Positions 49,954-57,155 of a stretch of 64,000 nt of DNA are shown here, one piece after another; position 1 is the stretch's first letter, and each line of letters starts with the position of its first letter. The DNA is taken from assembly GCF_018688095.1 (NCBI RefSeq), contig NZ_CP061311.1:1768120-1832119 (forward strand), read 5' to 3'. Source of the stretch: Polynucleobacter sp. AP-Titi-500A-B4. Its GTDB lineage: Bacteria; Pseudomonadota; Gammaproteobacteria; Burkholderiales; Burkholderiaceae. The notes beneath the pieces were generated by a model. The model did not search any database. It worked only from the letters and a program-made list of their open reading frames with translations, and was not told the DNA's origin. Made by a program: the position numbers and the translations under genes.

Positions 49954-50475
49954 TTACTTACTTATTCTGCACTCCGAAGGCAGTAACTGAGAAATCAGAT
50001 TAGTCTCAGTTGATCTGCATGACCAGCCGCCAGCCCAAGTAGCCCCCTCGGGTTTTGATAAATCAATCGGCTTCGGCGAATTAGCATCCGGCTCATTGGT
50101 TGGGACTAGGTGTAAGGTATTTTTGCCTTCAGGCGCGACACTTACCTGATAGTCAATAGCAATTGCGCCCGAGGGTGTAATTTCAATTAACTTAACGCTA
50201 CGTGTCGGCGTAAAAGTAAATGCCCCATTTGTTGCCTCATCCATAGGGACCGTGCCGCGACTAGCAAAAGCTTCGGTAACTGCGAGCTTAGCGCTTGAAG
50301 ATAAATTCATACCCTCTACTACACGACTGCGAGCAATGTAATCCTGATACTGCGGCACAGCTACCGCAACCAAGATACCGATAATTGCAACGACCACCAT
50401 CACTTCAATCAGCGTAAAGCCTGACTCTTGGTGACCCTCTTGTTGTTTTTGCTCGTGCTGATTTTTACTTTGCAT
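49954..50475 (-). CDS. Type IV pilin (PilA/PilE-like)
   Basis: 173 residues. A polar leader of about 18 residues rich in Gln/Glu ends at Gly, followed by 'FTLIEVMVVVAIIGILVAVA', the class III prepilin cleavage site (G^FTLIE) and N-terminal helix with Glu5. 'YQDYIARSRVVEGMNL' follows. Two Cys near the end ('WSCRSTETNLISQLLPSEC') would close the D-region disulfide loop of a major pilin. No pilus assembly genes lie nearby. It is transcribed alone, between the moaC terminator and the terC terminator. Confidence 0.93.
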   Translation of the reverse strand: MQSKNQHEQKQQEGHQESGFTLIEVMVVVAIIGILVAVAVPQYQDYIARSRVVEGMNLSSSAKLAVTEAFASRGTVPMDEATNGAFTFTPTRSVKLIEITPSGAIAIDYQVSVAPEGKNTLHLVPTNEPDANSPKPIDLSKPEGATWAGGWSCRSTETNLISQLLPSECRISK

Positions 50476-50549
50476 ATCTACTAGCTCCTGAGGTGAAATA
50501 CCTCATCATCCAGTCTATACCCCTTTTTACCAAGGCAATCTACAAAAGG

Positions 50550-50576
50550 AAAAGCCGGCTTTACAGGCCGGCTTTT
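50550..50576 (-). terminator. Terminator after the TerC-family gene
   Basis: AAAAGCCGGC (50550-50559), 7-nt loop, GCCGGCTTTT (50567-50576). The stem is 10 bp and GC-rich in the middle. It lies 21 bp past the terC-like stop and upstream of the pilin promoter region. Confidence 0.9.
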
Positions 50577-50596
50577 CTGATTACAGAGCAAGAAAT

Positions 50597-51301
50597 TTAT
50601 GCTTCTTTGTGCGCATTTTTCTTTTTGAGATATGTTCCAACCAATATCACAATGGCAACGCCAATCACCTCAAAGGCTAACTTAGCATCACCCAATGCCG
50701 CCTGAATACTGTCCTTGATAGCAGGATCATCAACCAACATACCACCAGCAAGCAGTCCCAATAGACCCGCACCCAAAGTAATGATGACTGGGAAGCGCTC
50801 CATAACTTTCAAAAGCATTGCGCTACCGAAAATAATGAGAGGAATAGACATTCCGAGGCCAATAATTAAAAGCAGTAAACGGGTTTCTTCAGGGCCCTTT
50901 TGCGCAGCGGCAGCAACTGCCAGCACGTTATCGAGACTCATCACCAAATCAGCAATCAAAATAGTGCGAATAGCAGCCCAAATACTTGTCTTGGCTTCCA
51001 TATGCTCTTCACCACCGCTATCAGATAACAATTGAATGCCGATATAAAGCAACAATAAACCGCCTACAATTTTGAGGTAGGGTAGTGTAAGCAGAGCTAC
51101 TGCAGTAATTGTTAAAACTACACGCAAAATAATTGCGGCTGCACTGCCCCAAAAAATGGCTTTCTTTTGCTGCGCTGGTGGCAGATTGCGTGATGCCAAA
51201 GCAATCACGACTGCGTTATCACCCGATAACAAAATATTTGCAACGATGATTGATAGAAGTGCTGCCCAAAAGGTAGCATCAGAGAATGCTGAAAAATCCA
51301 T
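50597..51301 (-). CDS. TerC/YjbE-family integral membrane protein
   Basis: 234 residues with about seven hydrophobic helices. The two conserved membrane motifs with paired acidic residues are visible: 'NILLSGDNAVVIALA' and 'ADLVMSLDNVLAVAAAA'. Members of this family (TerC, Alx, YkoY, YjbE) have been tied to tellurite resistance, pH response and manganese export or metalation of exported enzymes. Which applies cannot be told from sequence. The 99-bp upstream gap is too short for a yybP-ykoY riboswitch and shows no such structure. Confidence 0.92.
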   Translation of the reverse strand: MDFSAFSDATFWAALLSIIVANILLSGDNAVVIALASRNLPPAQQKKAIFWGSAAAIILRVVLTITAVALLTLPYLKIVGGLLLLYIGIQLLSDSGGEEHMEAKTSIWAAIRTILIADLVMSLDNVLAVAAAAQKGPEETRLLLLIIGLGMSIPLIIFGSAMLLKVMERFPVIITLGAGLLGLLAGGMLVDDPAIKDSIQAALGDAKLAFEVIGVAIVILVGTYLKKKNAHKEA

Positions 51302-51360
51302 ATTGTCTCCCTACGTTTTTTTATGTTTTAACTACTTTTTTAACTGCTCGATACCACTAA

Positions 51361-51390
51361 GAAAAGGATGCCGACATCAGCATCCTTTTC
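51361..51390 (-). terminator. Terminator after sucD
   Basis: GAAAAGGATGC (51361-51371) pairs with GCATCCTTTTC (51380-51390) over an 8-nt loop. It stands 10 bp past the sucD stop on the minus strand and closes the sucC-sucD operon. Confidence 0.88.
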
Positions 51391-51400
51391 TTGTTACTCA

Positions 51401-52294
51401 TTACAGCATAGCTTTCAACAATGCAGCCATTTCAGATGGATTCTTTGTGACCTTGAAGCCACACTCCTCCATGACAGCAAGCTTGGCATCAGCAGTATCA
51501 GCACCACCAGAGATCAAGGCGCCAGCGTGACCCATACGTTTGCCTGGAGGCGCAGTAACGCCAGCAATAAAGCCAACTACCGGCTTCTTCATATTGTCTT
51601 TGCACCAACGAGCCGCTTCTGCCTCATCTGGACCACCGATCTCACCGATCATAATCACAGCATCCGTTTCTGGATCTTCGTTGAACATGCGCATGACATC
51701 GATGTGCTTTAAACCATTGATTGGGTCGCCACCAATACCAACCGCAGTAGATTGACCTAAGCCAATTGCAGTCAATTGACCAACTGCTTCGTATGTCAAT
51801 GTACCCGAACGACTCACAACACCAATACGGCCTTTCTTGTGAATATGGCCAGGCATGATGCCAATCTTAATTTCGTCTGGAGTAATAATTCCTGGGCAGT
51901 TCGGTCCGAGCAATAAAGTCTTCTTGCCGCCCTTTTCTTCTTTTGCCTTCATCTTATTGCGCACTTCCAGCATATCGCGCACAGGAATACCTTCAGTAAT
52001 ACAGATCACAAAATCGAGATCGGCTTCAACCGCTTCCCAAATTGCAGCCGCTGCGCCTGGAGGTGGAACATAAATCACTGAAGTAGTTGCACCAGTTTGC
52101 TGTGCAGCTTCTTTAACCGTAGCATAGATGGGAATATTAAAAATAGATTCGCCAGCTTTTTTAGGATTCACGCCAGCAACGAAACAGTTTTTACCGTTTG
52201 CGTATTCCTGACATTTTTCAGTATGGAACTGACCGGTCTTACCAGTAATACCCTGCGTAATGACTTTGGTGTTTTTATTGATCAAAATAGACAT
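51401..52294 (-). CDS. sucD: Succinyl-CoA synthetase subunit alpha
   Basis: 297 residues. CoA-binding fold 'VITQGITGKTGQFHTEKCQE' N-terminus, 'GPNCPGIITPDEIKIGIMPG', and the phospho-histidine in 'GHAGALISGG'. With SucC it makes succinate and ATP (or GTP) from succinyl-CoA in the TCA cycle. It starts 15 bp after the sucC stop. Full length. Confidence 0.98.
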   Translation of the reverse strand: MSILINKNTKVITQGITGKTGQFHTEKCQEYANGKNCFVAGVNPKKAGESIFNIPIYATVKEAAQQTGATTSVIYVPPPGAAAAIWEAVEADLDFVICITEGIPVRDMLEVRNKMKAKEEKGGKKTLLLGPNCPGIITPDEIKIGIMPGHIHKKGRIGVVSRSGTLTYEAVGQLTAIGLGQSTAVGIGGDPINGLKHIDVMRMFNEDPETDAVIMIGEIGGPDEAEAARWCKDNMKKPVVGFIAGVTAPPGKRMGHAGALISGGADTADAKLAVMEECGFKVTKNPSEMAALLKAML

Positions 52295-52309
52295 ATTGAA
52301 ATTCCTGGA

Positions 52310-53479
52310 TTATTTGTTTTTGGCAACAGCAGCAACTACCTTAGTAGCAGCTTCAGCCATTGAATCGGCGCTAATGATTGGCAAACCAGAGTCAGCAAGA
52401 ATCTTCTTACCCAAATCTTCGTTCGTGCCCTTCATGCGCACAACCAAAGGTACTGTGAGGTTTACCGCTTTACATGCTGTCACCACGCCATCGGCGATCA
52501 CGTCACAACGCATAATGCCGCCGAAGATGTTGACCAAAATGGCTTCAACACTCTTGTTCTTGAGCATGATCTTGAATGCTTCAGTAACCTTCTCTGCTGT
52601 AGCGCCACCTCCAACGTCCAAGAAGTTTGCAGGCTCGCCACCGAACAACTTAATCGTATCCATGGTTGCCATTGCTAGGCCAGCACCGTTCACCAAACAA
52701 CCGATGTTGCCATCTAAAGAGATATAAGCAAGATCAAATTTAGAAGCTTCAATCTCAGCAGCATCTTCCTCATCGATATCGCGGTAAGCAACGATTTCTG
52801 GATGGCGAAATAATGCGTTCGGATCAAAGTTAAACTTTGCGTCCAAAGCCTTGATCGTGCCGTTGCCTTCAAGAATCAATGGATTGATTTCAACCAAAGA
52901 AGCATCGGTATCCCAATAAGTCTTGTACAAGTTTTTGAATACGTCGCGAGCCATTGGAATAGAGGCTTCTGGAACACCAATACCTTTTGCAACGATATCG
53001 CAGTCTGCATCTGTCAAACCTATTAATGGATCAACAAATACTTTAATAATTTTTTCTGGATGAGATTCAGCAACCTCTTCAATATCCATACCACCTTCGC
53101 TAGAAGCCATGATCACATTCTTTTGCGTGCCACGGTCTGTCACGATGCTGAAGTAATACTCTTTTTTAATGTCTGCGCCGTCTTCAATTAATAGACGATT
53201 GACTTTTTGACCCTCTGGTCCTGTTTGATGTGTCTTGAGTTGCATACCCAAGATTTCAGAAGCGTATTTCTTCACATCATCCATGCTTCTTGCTAATTTC
53301 ACGCCACCACCTTTGCCGCGACCACCAGCATGAATTTGAGCCTTCACAACCCAAACTGGGCCACCAAGCTTTTCAGCAGCTTTAATTGCCTCATCCACAC
53401 TGAATGCAGGAATGCCGTTTGGAACAGGCACATTAAATTGGCGCAAAAGTTCTTTGCCCTGGTACTCGTGAATTTTCAT
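52310..53479 (-). CDS. sucC: Succinyl-CoA synthetase subunit beta
   Basis: 389 residues. The ATP-grasp domain ('MKIHEYQGKELLRQFNVPVP', 'VVKAQIHAGGRGKGGGVKLA') is followed by the CoA-ligase domain ('NFLDVGGGATAEKVTEAFK', 'VNIFGGIMRCDVIADG'). Forms the alpha2beta2 or alpha-beta enzyme with SucD. It is first of a two-gene operon; the 188-bp gap to recX shows no strong promoter boxes by eye. Confidence 0.98.
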   Translation of the reverse strand: MKIHEYQGKELLRQFNVPVPNGIPAFSVDEAIKAAEKLGGPVWVVKAQIHAGGRGKGGGVKLARSMDDVKKYASEILGMQLKTHQTGPEGQKVNRLLIEDGADIKKEYYFSIVTDRGTQKNVIMASSEGGMDIEEVAESHPEKIIKVFVDPLIGLTDADCDIVAKGIGVPEASIPMARDVFKNLYKTYWDTDASLVEINPLILEGNGTIKALDAKFNFDPNALFRHPEIVAYRDIDEEDAAEIEASKFDLAYISLDGNIGCLVNGAGLAMATMDTIKLFGGEPANFLDVGGGATAEKVTEAFKIMLKNKSVEAILVNIFGGIMRCDVIADGVVTACKAVNLTVPLVVRMKGTNEDLGKKILADSGLPIISADSMAEAATKVVAAVAKNK

Positions 53480-53667
53480 AATTACTCCGAAACGGTATCT
53501 TTTTTAGCAAGTGATGAGGATTAGTAAAACCGATGTTGCCTTGATCCCATACTTACTCTGGAAATGGCTAAATTAGCCAAAAATGAATAAATGCGAACGG
53601 CTTAACCGACCCCGTAAGTCTATCATGTTGCAACGCCGCAAATGCCGTTTTTTGATCCGTAATTGCC

Positions 53668-54186
53668 CTAATCAGGGCTTTGGCCACCGATGATCCTAGA
53701 CACCACATCCGAGCTAAATCCCTTGGATGCCAGAAATCGATACTGCCTTGCCCGCTCTTTTTGATCTTGAGCTTTCTGGCCATATTTTCTTGACCAAAGG
53801 TCGTATGCCCGCTGAAATTCAGTCTCTTTGAGAGCGCCTAGAAGTTTGGCGGATTGTTTGGAATCAACTCCAGCCCTTTCTAGCTCATCGGCAATTTTTC
53901 GTGTCCCATAGCGCTCACTCCGCCTACGTACCAAAGCCTCAGAAAATCGCTCATCCGATAACCAACCCCGTGCCTCAAAATCATCTAAAACAGCTTCAAT
54001 ACTGAGCGCCTTTGCTTGCGGAGTTTGATCTATCTGCTCGGCACCCAACTTTGCCCATCTAGCCTCTGACTCAGCCAACTTGGCAGCCAAAGTCTTACGG
54101 CTATATTCCCGGAGCGATAAAAGACGCAAAGCCCGAGCTTTGAGACTCGGGCTTTGTTTAGGTTTTTTGCTGCCTAATTCTGACAT
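53668..54186 (-). CDS. recX: Regulatory protein RecX
   Basis: About 172 residues from the ATG at 54186; an in-frame TTG at 54198 would add four. RecX binds along RecA filaments and modulates recombination and the SOS response. Three-helix repeat blocks are visible: 'ALRLLSLREYSRKTLAAKL', 'VLDDFEARGWLSDERFSEAL' and 'RARQYRFLASKGFSSDVVSR'. It lies 17 bp (or 5 bp) after recA in the same orientation, so it shares the SOS-controlled promoter. The size is near the family norm. Confidence 0.93.
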   Translation of the reverse strand: MSELGSKKPKQSPSLKARALRLLSLREYSRKTLAAKLAESEARWAKLGAEQIDQTPQAKALSIEAVLDDFEARGWLSDERFSEALVRRRSERYGTRKIADELERAGVDSKQSAKLLGALKETEFQRAYDLWSRKYGQKAQDQKERARQYRFLASKGFSSDVVSRIIGGQSPD

Positions 54187-54203
54187 TGCATTATTCAACG
54201 GGC

Positions 54204-55295
54204 TTATTCGACTTCTTCTTCCTCGCTGAGGACATCAGTCACAACTGCAGAGCCGACTTTAACGCCCAACTTCTCGCGAATCTTGGCTTCAATATCTTTT
54301 GCAATTGCTGGATTCTCTTTCAAGAAATCGCGCACATTGTCTTTACCTTGACCAATACGATCGCCGTTATAGCTATACCAAGAACCAGACTTCTCAACGA
54401 TATCGGCTTCAACACCCATATCAATGATCTCACCCTCTCTTGAAATACCAGCGCCATACATGATGTCAAAAATTGCTTCGCGGAACGGAGGAGATACCTT
54501 GTTCTTCACAACCTTCACACGGGTTTCATTACCAACAACCTCGTCGCCTTTTTTGATGCTACCAATACGACGAATGTCTAAACGCATAGAGGCATAGAAC
54601 TTGAGTGCATTACCGCCAGTGGTTGTCTCTGGTGAACCAAACATCACACCGATCTTCATGCGAATTTGGTTAATGAAGATGACCGTGGTGTTGGTACGCT
54701 TGATAGCACCAGTTAACTTACGCAAAGCTTGACTCATCAGACGAGCCTGCAAACCTGGCAAGGAATCGCCCATATCGCCCTCAATCTCAGCCTTAGGAAC
54801 CAAAGCTGCAACAGAGTCAATGACGATTAAATCAATAGAACCAGAACGCACTAAAGCATCAGCGATTTCTAAAGCCTGCTCGCCAGTGTCTGGTTGTGAA
54901 ATCAATAAATTATTTACATCCACACCTAAGCGTGATGCGTACTGAACATCTAAAGCGTGTTCAGCATCGATAAACGCACAAGTACCACCGAGCTTTTGCA
55001 TTTCTGCAATAGCGTGCAAAGTTAATGTAGTTTTGCCGGATGATTCTGGGCCGTAGATCTCAATCACGCGCCCACGCGCCAGGCCACCAACTCCTAAAGC
55101 GATATCCAAGCCTAGTGAACCACTCGATACCACTTGAATATCTTGGCTGATTTCAGCATCGCCCAATCTCATGATTGAGCCTTTGCCAAATTGCTTTTCA
55201 ATTTGCGCTAAAGCCGCTGTTAACGCTTTTTGCTTGTCTCCACTCATACCCTCAAATTCTGAGGAGGCTGATTTTCTTTTGTCATCCAAGGCCAT
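54204..55295 (-). CDS. recA: Recombinase RecA
   Basis: 363 residues. Walker A 'GPESSGKTTLTLHAIAEMQ', 'CAFIDAEHALDVQYA', Walker B 'SIDLIVIDSVAAL', loop L1 'MSQALRKLTG' and L2 'TTVIFINQIRMKIGVMFGSP' are intact. It catalyses homologous pairing and triggers LexA autocleavage. The acidic tail ('VLSEEEEVE') is typical. It is preceded by a canonical SOS box and followed by recX. Confidence 0.99.
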   Translation of the reverse strand: MALDDKRKSASSEFEGMSGDKQKALTAALAQIEKQFGKGSIMRLGDAEISQDIQVVSSGSLGLDIALGVGGLARGRVIEIYGPESSGKTTLTLHAIAEMQKLGGTCAFIDAEHALDVQYASRLGVDVNNLLISQPDTGEQALEIADALVRSGSIDLIVIDSVAALVPKAEIEGDMGDSLPGLQARLMSQALRKLTGAIKRTNTTVIFINQIRMKIGVMFGSPETTTGGNALKFYASMRLDIRRIGSIKKGDEVVGNETRVKVVKNKVSPPFREAIFDIMYGAGISREGEIIDMGVEADIVEKSGSWYSYNGDRIGQGKDNVRDFLKENPAIAKDIEAKIREKLGVKVGSAVVTDVLSEEEEVE

Positions 55296-55366
55296 TTTTT
55301 GTTCCTTTTTCGCTTTGTATTGGGCTTTTTCCCGAAGTTTTATTTACTGTCTAACAACTTAGGAGT

Positions 55367-55386
55367 TACTGTATATAAAAACAGTA
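55367..55386 (-). promoter_or_regulatory. LexA-binding SOS box of recA-recX
   Basis: TACTG (55367-55371), ten AT-rich bases, CAGTA (55382-55386): a full match to the gammaproteobacterial-type consensus TACTG-N10-CAGTA. On the minus strand a TTGCAA -35 (55391-55396) with 17 bp to TACAGT (55368-55373) overlaps it, so LexA would cover the promoter. lexA is not in this window. Confidence 0.92.
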
Positions 55387-55414
55387 CTCTTTGCAAGCGA
55401 CTTTTTTGAGGAAT

Positions 55415-55948
55415 TTACGGATTTTTTACTAGGCCCTGCTCGAGAGAGGTGCGATCCCAATGGAAAAATAGGGGGATAGCCACCGCCCAAACCACTCCAA
55501 CAAGGACAAAACCAATGGTTTGACCCCCAGCACCCCAATTTCCAGCACCCATACGAATGCCTGCCTCGTAGGATAGCGGACCACAGATACCGCCTAAAAC
55601 AGCCCCTAGAACGGGTCTACCACGTAACCAAGATAAGGAGCCATTAATTGTGGTGGCTACCAACAGCCAAAGAGTCCACATCCAAATCGGAGATAGGTAG
55701 CTTGAGGGCCAAGAATCCTGAAAATCTAAATAGCCCAAATGAACAATGATGGTGTCCGTCAAGATTCCATAAATTAGCGCTCTGACTAAAAGATGAAAGG
55801 ATTCTTTAGGCTCATCTAGACGCCAAACATGAAAGGCGATGTAGGCCAAAGTTCCTAAGACTGCCCAAAGCACCTGCTTATTAGCCGCGCCCAATACACA
55901 AGCAAACCAACCGAACTGGAAAAAGACAAAGTTCCAAAATTTAGCCAT
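55415..55948 (-). CDS. DUF2878-family membrane protein
   Basis: 177 residues from the ATG at 55948 ('MAKFWNFVFFQFGWFACVLGA'); the frame continues to 55984 but the extra twelve residues lie over no conserved sequence. Five or six hydrophobic helices, with 'LGYLDF', 'SPIWMWTLWLLVATTINGSL' and 'GAVLGGICGPLSYEAGIRMG', which match the DUF2878 pattern as I recall it. The function is unknown; some members sit beside cyclopropane-fatty-acid or lipid-related genes, but no such neighbour is present here. The gene stands alone between recA and a tRNA. Confidence 0.82.
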   Translation of the reverse strand: MAKFWNFVFFQFGWFACVLGAANKQVLWAVLGTLAYIAFHVWRLDEPKESFHLLVRALIYGILTDTIIVHLGYLDFQDSWPSSYLSPIWMWTLWLLVATTINGSLSWLRGRPVLGAVLGGICGPLSYEAGIRMGAGNWGAGGQTIGFVLVGVVWAVAIPLFFHWDRTSLEQGLVKNP

Positions 55949-56010
55949 ATATGAGGATTCTAGCCAGCCTAAGAAAAAGGCCACTGCCGATGGGCAATGG
56001 CCTTTAGTTT

Positions 56011-56087
56011 TGGTGGCGAATCAGGGATTTGAACCCCGGACCTGCGGATTATGATTCCGTCGCTCTAACCAGCTGAGCTAATTCGCC
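56011..56087 (-). tRNA. tRNA-Met (CAU anticodon)
   Basis: 77 nt including an encoded CCA end. The acceptor stem GGCGAAT/ATTCGCC is perfect. The D-arm has AGCTGGTTAGAGC, the anticodon loop reads ATCATAA with CAT in the centre, and the T-loop is TTCAAAT. The elongator Met type is favoured; a CAU anticodon modified to read AUA (tRNA-Ile2) cannot be fully excluded without a score. Confidence 0.93.
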
Positions 56088-56155
56088 GAACGTGTGATTG
56101 TAGCAAATCCACCCCATTCTGTAACGGCTAAGCCCAGAAACCGTAATATAGGCAC

Positions 56156-56476
56156 ATGAGGATACGAATCCAAAAACGACTTGTTTTAGCTGTTTTGGCC
56201 AGTTTTATGCCCCTTAGTGCATTCGCAGCCCAAATCTTCATCACCAACTATCCTTCAGAAGCCAATGCCAAGGTATTTGTCACCAAGTACCAATCCGAGG
56301 CGAACTGCATTGTTTATGAAACGCAATATTCAAGTGATAACGAGCCAGGCGTGTGGTTTTACACAAAATATAAGAGTGATGCACGAGCCACGATTTACTA
56401 CACCCAATACAAATCTGAAGCTGATCTCGTGGTTTATTACACAAAATACAAAAGCGACGCTCGCTGTCGTTACTAA
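56156..56476 (+). CDS. Small secreted protein of six Tyr-rich tandem repeats (DUF6150-like)
   Basis: 106 residues. A Sec signal peptide ('LVLAVLASFMPLSAFAA') is followed by six imperfect repeats of about 12-14 residues with the pattern [YF]-x-T-x-Y-x-S-[ED]-A-x-x-x-[VI]: for example 'VFVTKYQSEANC', 'WFYTKYKSDARAT', 'IYYTQYKSEADLV', 'VYYTKYKSDARC'. Each unit should make one beta strand, so a small beta-solenoid or sheet is likely. Two Cys (in repeat 2 and at the end) could pair in the periplasm. The pattern resembles DUF6150 as I remember it; the function is unknown. It starts 68 bp after the tRNA and precedes a MOSC gene by 15 bp. Confidence 0.82.
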   Translation: MRIRIQKRLVLAVLASFMPLSAFAAQIFITNYPSEANAKVFVTKYQSEANCIVYETQYSSDNEPGVWFYTKYKSDARATIYYTQYKSEADLVVYYTKYKSDARCRY

Positions 56477-56491
56477 ACAGGTACGTAACTC

Positions 56492-57103
56492 ATGAAGCTC
56501 CTTTCTATTTCTTTGGGAAAAGTTTCTCCTTTATTTAGCAACCACCACCCTGACTACAAATCGGTTGCCTCAGGAATCCGCAAGAAGAGCATCAGCAATT
56601 TACAAAATCCAATTCCAGTTGAGATTAATCATCTTGGAGTACAGGGTGATGAGCAGGCCGACTTGGGCGTACATGGCGGTCTTGAAAAAGCCATCTATGT
56701 TTATCCCGCAGAGCACTATGCTTTTTGGAATGAGTTGCTCACTCGTGAAACCAAAACGCCAACTACGCTTCTCCACGGAGCAATTGGTGAAAACTTCACC
56801 ATTGAAGGTCTACTAGAAACCGAGGTGTATATTGGCGACAAGCTCCACATTGGCGATCTGGAATTTTCCGTTGTGAAATTGCGAGAGCCTTGCTTCAAAT
56901 TCAATGCTGCCATGGGTTATAAAGGCGCAAGTAAAGCCATGCTTCAATCTGGCTTTAGTGGCTGGTATCTGCGCGTATTGAAGACAGGAATGCTTTCAGC
57001 TGGCGCTTCAATCACATTGGCTCCCGGCCAAAGAGATATCTCGATCGCACAACAAAATAAAAACCTACTGAAAAACCGCAATCAAAAAGATTTATGGGAA
57101 TAA
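56492..57103 (+). CDS. MOSC-domain protein (YiiM-like)
   Basis: 203 residues. 'SLGKVSPLF' start, 'GVQGDEQADLGVHGGLEKAI', 'YPAEHYAFW', 'IGENFTIEGL' and the conserved Cys in 'KLREPCFKFN' fit the MOSC (molybdenum cofactor sulfurase C-terminal) family of the YiiM branch. YiiM proteins bind molybdenum cofactor and reduce N-hydroxylated compounds. It lies 15 bp after the small repeat protein, perhaps co-transcribed, and ends in a bidirectional terminator. Confidence 0.93.
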   Translation: MKLLSISLGKVSPLFSNHHPDYKSVASGIRKKSISNLQNPIPVEINHLGVQGDEQADLGVHGGLEKAIYVYPAEHYAFWNELLTRETKTPTTLLHGAIGENFTIEGLLETEVYIGDKLHIGDLEFSVVKLREPCFKFNAAMGYKGASKAMLQSGFSGWYLRVLKTGMLSAGASITLAPGQRDISIAQQNKNLLKNRNQKDLWE

Positions 57104-57104
57104 A

Positions 57105-57132
57105 AAAACCCGATCATTTCTGATCGGGTTTT
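57105..57132. terminator. Bidirectional terminator between MOSC gene and MHS transporter
   Basis: AAAACCCGATCA (57105-57116), TTTC loop, TGATCGGGTTTT (57121-57132): a 12-bp perfect stem with A- and T-run flanks, serving both convergent genes. Confidence 0.94.
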
Positions 57133-57155
57133 GATTTAATACAGACTAAAGAAGC

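Noticed and set aside
50597..51400. Possible yybP-ykoY (manganese) riboswitch ahead of the TerC-family gene
   Set aside because: Only about 60 bp lie between the sucD terminator and the start codon, and no fitting paired structure is seen.
52260..52727. 155-codon frame on the plus strand opposite the sucC/sucD junction
   Set aside because: It covers the end of sucC and start of sucD on the opposite strand; composition is that of a shadow frame and no promoter or ribosome-binding site is seen.
53568..53783. 71-codon minus-strand frame between sucC and recX
   Set aside because: It overlaps the recX 3' end in another frame and has no recognisable start signal; the remaining intergenic part is short.
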